A stretch of 64,000 bases of DNA from Theristus sp. LFF4_11 (lineage: Eukaryota > Nematoda > Chromadorea > Monhysterida > Xyalidae): positions 44,316 through 108,315 of the forward strand of contig JASANC010001878.1 of NCBI GenBank assembly GCA_030248135.1. The letters run 5' to 3'. The translations under genes were made by a program, and so were the position numbers. The notes below the pieces were generated by a model. That model had not been told where the DNA came from. It did not search any database and was given only the letters and a program-made list of their open reading frames with translations. Numbering within the stretch: the stretch's first letter is position 1; the number at the start of each line of letters is the position of its first letter. Positions 57,566 through 64,000 of this stretch are shown piece after piece.

Positions 57566-60500
57566 GAGATAGACTGTACACAATAAACGTGTCTCAGATA
57601 CTCATTCAAGAGATGTCGTTTTCTTTAACCAAGAAACGTCTCTTAGATACACAAGAGATGTCTCTCAAACAACTGAGAAATGTCTCTTTAAATACCTAAG
57701 ACTGCAGCGGCATCGAGCCTGGTGAAATAGAAACACCTACACAAAATCAAATAACGGCAGTTGCATGCACATAAAACTGGCAGTGCGATTTAAGAACTGA
57801 TCACTTCCCGTTTGCGTTCCGCTGGAAAGGCTTTTGAGGAAACCGCTGAGAAAAATGTACCATGTAAAAAAAGAAATGCAAAAGTAAGAGCCATGGTTTC
57901 TTTCAAAACTCAAGCCCAGCAGTGCTACATACAATACCTATGTACATGCACCCTGTTCAATAGAGAAATTAAAGGAGACGAAAGGGAGCATTTAACTGTT
58001 AATTTGTCTGCTGCATATGTGCTTTCATATCAGTTTTTTTAGCAAAAAACTGTTTCCTGGTCAGCACACAAACCTATCATTTTTGGTGTATGTGCTTTGT
58101 TTTTTGGCATTTTACCACGGCTTTTGAATGAAAAGAAAAGCCTGTCCATCAACGAAAAATCACGCCACGGCCACACACGCACTCCTAAAAGCTTTTTGCC
58201 CGACCCAGTTGCTGCTTTCAGCCGGTGCGTTTTGCATACGAAGTACTGCGTATGTGAATGCTGCATTTTGCAGAAAATTGAAGGCTTTTAAAATTACATG
58301 CACGTTCGTTCGCGCACATTAGATGTCATGCAATGTCCATAACAAGCTCGTAAATATTGGAGCTCTGGATGAAATTAGCGGTGCCGTGAGTGCTCTCCAA
58401 ATTTTAAACGGTGCCAAATGGTCTGCATTGGAAGGATTGTCGGAAGTTTTCCATGTTCAGATCTTTCAGTTCCATTTTGTTGTTATGTTCACCTCACCCA
58501 TGAGTTTTTGTACCAGGCGAAAAAAATGTCATGACGTCAGTGGCAGTGAAATACCAACATGCATGTACAATATCAAATTTCCAGCAGCTTCCCGCAACCG
58601 AGCGCGCACCGGCCAGCCACGCAAATCTGTCCGCTGTTTTTACAGGACAGTTTTTCTGAGCTACTTTATGATATCTCAGCGGAGAATTGAATGTACACGC
58701 TTTTTTCATTGGGGCAATTGCTTGGATGCGGTTAGCCAATAAAAAGTTGAACTTTTTAATGCTTTTCTATCTTTCTTGATTCAATGCGGCATTCAATTCA
58801 ATTCCATATAATGTACTTAATTGTAGCTATACAATGTACCTAGCTGTTAATTAACAGGGGTCTCACCACTCAAACTCACAATATGGCGGAAGAATGATCT
58901 GTTTTCCAATTCTGCCTGCCATATTTTTGCTCTATTTTGCCATTCTTTCAATTCATATCATGATAAAAAGCGCAAATCATTCGACAACCGACGAGCGAGG
59001 CTTCATGTCGAGCCCAAAAATAAATTCTGTCATACAGACTGCGTGCACGTACGTTCATGTAGCATGCCATCGCCCGACCAGTTCGTTTCAGCTCCAATGG
59101 CGGCAGAGCCTAGCAACACGAGCGTGTACATGTGCAGATGTGGGTGCACTTCAAATTCAACATGATTTTTGTTAAATCCAACATGTTTTCTTGATAAAAT
59201 TTACGGCTACTGATCAGTCTTTCAAGCGAGTTTTTGATGAAAAATTTGTGCAACCACCGATGATAATGAAGAACACACTGCTTTGGACTGGGACCACCCC
59301 TTGTGTGCCTTGTGCCGATTTGTTTCTCTGCCTTAAGCCTGAATGTGTTTTTGTTCTGCAAAAAAACTTTTGTTGCGTTATCAATTTGTTTCAATATCAG
59401 TATCAAATACAAGCTTACCACCATTTGTTTATCAGCAGTTTACCAAAAAGCAAGCCAGTTGGTCATTTTTGTTGTCAAAATGACCCCAAATAAACTGTGT
59501 AATTTCCGCAGCAGCTGTCCCCAACAACTGACATGCACACATTGTTATCGTAAGTTGGCACAGATGCAAACCCGCAACTTTCATCTTTTGGCACCAGAAC
59601 GAGTGTTTTTTGACGTCACTAGGTTTTTATTTCCATTCAGTGAACCATCATTTTCTGTTGATAGTTGTTGCCAAAAGCTACACATTTTGTATTCATGAAA
59701 TTTCTAGAAAGGTTTTTGTTCAGTTTTGTTCACGGTCGCGAATATTTCAAAGTCGAACTTCATATAGCGTTGTTCTGTTCCAGTTATGAGGGGGCATATT
59801 GAACCCTAATTCTACGTGTTCTGCCACAAGATGCCTCATGTAAGTCTCTCAATTATTTTAATTTTTTTTGTTCAAAGCTTGTTTAAATTTAAAAAGCGAT
59901 TGCTAAAAATATTGGTTTGAATACTTTCAATTGAACCAACTAAATCATAAATTGAACAAAGCTATTTTTGTTTCTGGACTAAAGCAGAACAAACAGTTTG
60001 TCTTCCCGGTTAATCCGTGTTCCCCAGAAGGTTTGTGTACATTGCACTTGCACAAATGTTGTCTGTTGCTGTCTCCAATTTCTCGTGAAAGCAAGCCGCA
60101 GGTATCCACCGCTTTTGCAAACAAAGGCCCAATGGCAGTTTGAAAGCCGCTGTCGTGCTATGAAGCAGAAACCAAACCAGGTTTTTGTCATTTTCCAATG
60201 AACAAACATGAACAAACTGCAAGTTTTTGATCGGATTGCATTGCATTCGCATGTATTACAGAACACTTCAGACTATATTTTCAAATCTCTGTTCATCGAA
60301 TGTCAGCAAATTCTCAAAAAAACGCAGTTTTATAAAACTCGATTGACCATAGATATCCGGCGTGTTGGTTTTTATGAGCTGACCTCAAACAGAAATGTTT
60401 TTTTAATAAAATCAAACCAACGGTTCCATGACGAACCGCCGCATAGCAGATCTTATAGTGAAGTTCCAAGCTACATATAAAAGGAAGAGAACCCACCCAC

Positions 60501-62869
60501 GAAGCAAAGGAAGATGCAAGCGACAGCGTTCAATGCACAGACACGGAAGCTCAGACAGCGCCATGCGACGCACGCTGAGCAGAGCGGGGTGCGTGCCTGC
60601 CGACGCTGAGTGCGCACGCTCATGCGCACTTTTATCAGTTGTTAGTTGTCTGTGCTTGTGGCTCTGTCCAGTGCGTCGCTCCCTCTGCCGACCACATACA
60701 TTGTAGCAGTGGTTTTGCCGGTCAGTGTCAGCCACTATGATCGTTGTGGCTCAAATTCGCGCAAACTCTGTTTATGCCTGCATGCACGCACACTATAACT
60801 TTGTTCATCTTTCTCATCTCGTGTTCTCTTAAAAAACTCACAGGTTCGTAAAAGCGTGGTTAAGCTAGGAATTTCTACGGTGCAAAGCGCTACTCAGCTG
60901 ATAAGGCGAGGTGATTGATGTGCGAACGCGTTTGCAGCGTTTTCAACGAAACGAGTCGAGTGAGAATCGCGTTTTGTTGTGTTGTATGCTGGTTTAAAGC
61001 TTCAAAAAGCAGACCAACGCAAGTTGCAAAACAAACTTTTTGTCTACAAACTCAGACCCATTCTTGTGCGGCGTAGAATGGTAGTAGATGCGCTGTCATC
61101 GTTTTGGTGACACTGTTTTTTCCAAATCTGAAATACCACTTAATTTTCTGAACTCAAGTTTGCCATTTCCCAAAAAAATCGAATGCGGAGAAACGCGCAG
61201 ACGTTTTGTTTACAGCGCCCAGGCAGTTTGTTTTAGTGACAGGCGTTTTTGGCATCTCAACGAGAAAAATCGCTATTTGTTTGTTCTAAAACAGTCATTT
61301 TTGGCGTAGTTTTTAACACAAGTAACTGAGTTTAAAGTAAATTTAAAATTTAAAGTGAATAAATTTAATAAAACTGCAAACAACAAGACTGGTCGATTGT
61401 TCAATTTTTACAAGGTTCAGCTGAACCGGTTGATAATTTTGTCTTCATTTTGTTCAAGTTCTTTTACATTTTTCGACAAAAAGCGCCCACACGTCTGATA
61501 ATTTGAGTTTATTTGCTGCACCTGAAGTAACAAAATTTATGCGCGCACAACACGTCAAAAAGTCGATAAACAATGTTCTCCCTTGTCTGTCATGTGATGA
61601 ATAAAACACGCGCAGCACTATTTTTACAATGGTGAAAACTGGAGCAAATCACACAGTTGTTTTGTTTATTTTTGATTTCTTGGTTTTTTGATAACGGGTT
61701 GCATTTTGATTTGCCAACCTTCCCAACTTTTGCCCATCAATCAGCGTATTACCGATTGCTGAGTTGCTGCAGTTTGTGATTGGTCTTTGCGTACATCTGG
61801 ACAAAACATGTATGATCAAAGACTTGCGTTAGAACAATCTACAGAGTCAGTCTCCGCACTGATCTATGAAAAAATATTTTAAACATGAAATATCGCGTTT
61901 TTCGTTTGGTGCAGCGGTTACAAGCTTGCATGTTTGATTGATGTGCTCAACAAAAAGCACTGACATCACAAACGCAATCGTCTGTGTGCTGCGATGAGTT
62001 TTTTGCTTTACCAGATCCTATTGGCTTCAACTCAAAACTCTGCTTGTGTGGTCTCTCTTCCTTTCCTACCACCAAAAAACCCAAAGTCACCGAATGGCAA
62101 CCAATATTCTAGAAGCACACGCCATATTGTATTTCGTTTCGTTTGCTTTTCAGAGAATCCATCTCTGCTTGCTGCAGCGCGCTGCGAACGCAAATATCGA
62201 CTAATGGCTAAATGAGCTGCACATAGTTCATGAGTCACGAAACAGAGAAAGCCAACAACATATTCGTGTCGCAAAAAAGTCAGCACTATACATATATTTT
62301 CATGGCTGCAACTGTGGTGGCCTACGGCCATACGGTTGTGTCGAAATTTGAGTGAATACGCGCATCTATGACACGTCCGCGCGTGTGTGTAGTTGCTGCT
62401 GCTGTTGGCTGCGCTTTGTGTGGCCGTGGCTGACGCAACGTGCTAAATTTCAGCAAAACTATAAGCCCTGAAAAAGCTGTGTTGTTTAGCTGTGTAGTGT
62501 GTACGGCGCGGCAACAGCACCACTGAACGTGCCTCTGTCCGTGTGTCCCAGTTGCTCTGTGGGGTGACGCAAATCTGTATGTGCGTTCATACACACCTCC
62601 GCAAATGCTACACCCGCTTCATATACTGCACACATATTCTCTTTGATACGATTGCTGAAACCCCGGTTTATTTTTGTTTTGTTTTTTTCAGAATCGCGAT
62701 TTTCATTCACATAATAACTGGCGTTGGGGCAGACCGTCATGAGAATCAGATAAACGTCAGGCCGTAAAGTTGTTTGATCGGGGCCAAAAAGTGCGCGAGG
62801 AAGCTCGAAAATGATTCGCTGATAACACGGACGTTTGATCACCAGTGCTGCTGCAGCTGTAGCTCAGGA
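57566..62869. other. Long spacer without a recognisable gene
   Basis: About 5.3 kb of AT-rich sequence. Frames of 60-139 codons on both strands (for example 58323-58742 +, 59303-59698 +, 60412-60735 -) show no domain motifs, signal peptides with partners or consistent splicing. At 60476 a TATAAAAGG box precedes a GC-richer 200-bp stretch with an ATG at 60512 opening only 31 codons; this may be a promoter and first exon of something unrecognised. At 57580-57690 there are several near-repeats of GAGATGTCTCT/ACGTCTCTTAGATAC. Confidence 0.5.
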
Positions 62870-63759
62870 ATGCTGACGTGTGTCATGAATGCGCTTGTTG
62901 CTGTGGGACTGGTGTGGCTGACGGCACAGGGCACACTGGCAGGCGTGGTCGAGGACTCGCCTCAAACCAGCGGCTCCTGCGGCAATGGCCTGCAGTGAGT
63001 CGCTCTGCAGCTGGCTCTTTTTCTCTTTCAGCTTTTTATCAACTTCTGTTGCATGTGCATTTAGCGTTGACTTGCGCAGCCACAAGCAACGGATTTTGTA
63101 TTAGACTTGTCTGCAAGGTGGCATTTTAAAAGCAACGATGACTGAAATGATGTCTGCCATGTGCATGTGAACGGCAGTTTTGTTCACTGCAGATGCGCTG
63201 GCTCAACATTTCAAGCAGTCGACTGTTTTCAAACGTTGCTCAACGGCCGGTGCACCTACAGCGTTAGCAATACCGTTTTGTGAGTTCTTCATTTTTGCTT
63301 AATGTTATACTACGCGAATGCGCATCCCAGAATATTTCACAATTTTTAAAGATGCGCCATGTATTTTGCAGCATTGGCGTGGTGATCGCAGCATTGGTGC
63401 TTGTGTGTGGCTGCGTCTGTGGCAGTCTCTATTGCTACTGCTGTCCGAACACACTCGAACGCACCAAGCAACGTTTGATGGCCGTGCGTCAGCAGCCGTC
63501 ACACGCTGGTGCAAACAGCAGCGGCGAGCACACAGTGGCACACCACAGACTGACGGATGACAGCAACAACGATCACAATCAATACTCTCAGCCGCCACCT
63601 TGTCACAATCAAGTGCTTTTCTTCGACAATCCAGCACAACAAGCAAGCGACCAGCACCTGCGTGACTTTCACAGCGTGCTTGGCCTCGACCACAGCACAC
63701 AGGCGCACGAGAAGCAGACGCAGTCCCAGCAAGGCATCACAATGCTCGCCGATCGCTGA
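62870..63759 (+). CDS. Single-pass membrane protein with short Cys-rich ectodomain, 199 aa
   Basis: Exons 62870-62994, 63193-63279 and 63372-63759 close exactly (600 nt). A signal peptide (NALVAVGLVWLTAQGTLA) is followed by a ~55-residue ectodomain with five cysteines (GSCGNGLQCAGSTFQAVDCF, GRCTYSVSNT). One transmembrane segment follows (IGVVIAALVLVCGCVCGSLY), ending in a juxtamembrane CYCCPN cluster that is a likely palmitoylation site. The ~110-residue cytosolic tail is His/Gln/Ser-rich with a PPP motif. The plan (Cys-rich ectodomain, TM, Cys cluster, Pro-containing tail) is shared by several adaptor families such as Shisa-like proteins, but I see no diagnostic motif and leave it unnamed. 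A second in-frame ATG at 62885 is an alternative start. Confidence 0.8.
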
Positions 63760-64000
63760 GTGCTCGCAATGCGACGCTGTTCAAATCAACCAATCAACAG
63801 CATTTCACTTCGTTTTTTTCTTTTTTTTTCTTGTTTATTGACTTCAGACGTCGTGTCTGCACGCATTATGTGAGTTTTCTGAAGGTTTTTCAATTGAACG
63901 TTCTCGAAACAAAAAGCACCTGAACGCAGGTACAACAGAGTTCTGAAAGTATGCCAGGTGATCAGTGTCTGTGTCCTTCCCTTCTTCTCACCCAAGTGAA
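63760..64000. other. Window end, 3' flank of the membrane protein gene
   Basis: T-rich downstream sequence. No further gene seen. Confidence 0.5.

Noticed and set aside
61905..61965. tRNA-like A box (TGGTGCAGCGGTTACAAGC)
   Set aside because: No B box (GGTTCGANNC) at the right distance and no stems.

Overview
The window is eukaryotic and almost certainly from a nematode. It has spliced genes with short GT-AG introns, a 2.5 kb array of TTAGGC (the nematode telomere hexamer), three GT92/DUF23-type glycosyltransferase genes and no prokaryotic features. Placement within Nematoda is not possible from the sequence alone. Most long open frames are repeats or shadows. The genes below were built by hand from splice signals, reading phase and protein-family motifs. 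Where every phase closes to a whole number of codons I say so.

Left part (1-23 kb): two calmodulin-like genes in tandem on +; two secreted S1 (trypsin-fold) protease genes on - (2.8-9.9 kb and 15.8-18.9 kb), the second fully resolved at 521 aa; one exon of a Cys-rich secreted protein on +; and a four-exon secreted protein of unknown family on - (21.1-22.3 kb). The protease introns and spacers are full of mobile DNA: mariner-type elements with CAGGGTG ends, a foldback element made of a GAATTCCGGCCCG minisatellite, six copies of a 222-bp repeat, and a 3.8 kb element that is a giant palindrome.

Middle (23-42 kb): two CTR-type copper transporter genes in tandem on +; a 422-unit interstitial TTAGGC array enclosed by a pair of ~195-bp inverted repeats; a six-exon rhodopsin-class GPCR on - (310 aa, NPxxY and helix 8 intact); and a head-to-head pair of GT92 genes (497 and 520 aa) that share a 218-bp stretch identical base for base in inverted orientation.

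Right part (42-64 kb): a nanos-like germline zinc-finger gene on +; a small secreted protein with a duplicated Cys motif (162 aa); a single-HMG-box protein on - (133 aa) with introns full of MITEs and a truncated copy of its own exon; a third GT92 gene (+) with a tRNA-derived SINE-like insert and a hAT-type MITE between its exons; a non-autonomous Helitron-like element; a 5.4 kb stretch with no recognisable gene; and a single-pass membrane protein at the end (199 aa).

The genes do not form one pathway. They are small tandem or inverted duplicate families (calmodulin, protease, CTR, GT92) embedded in dense transposon debris, as in a gene-poor chromosome arm or a subtelomere-like region. Gene functions are family inferences; no searches were run.
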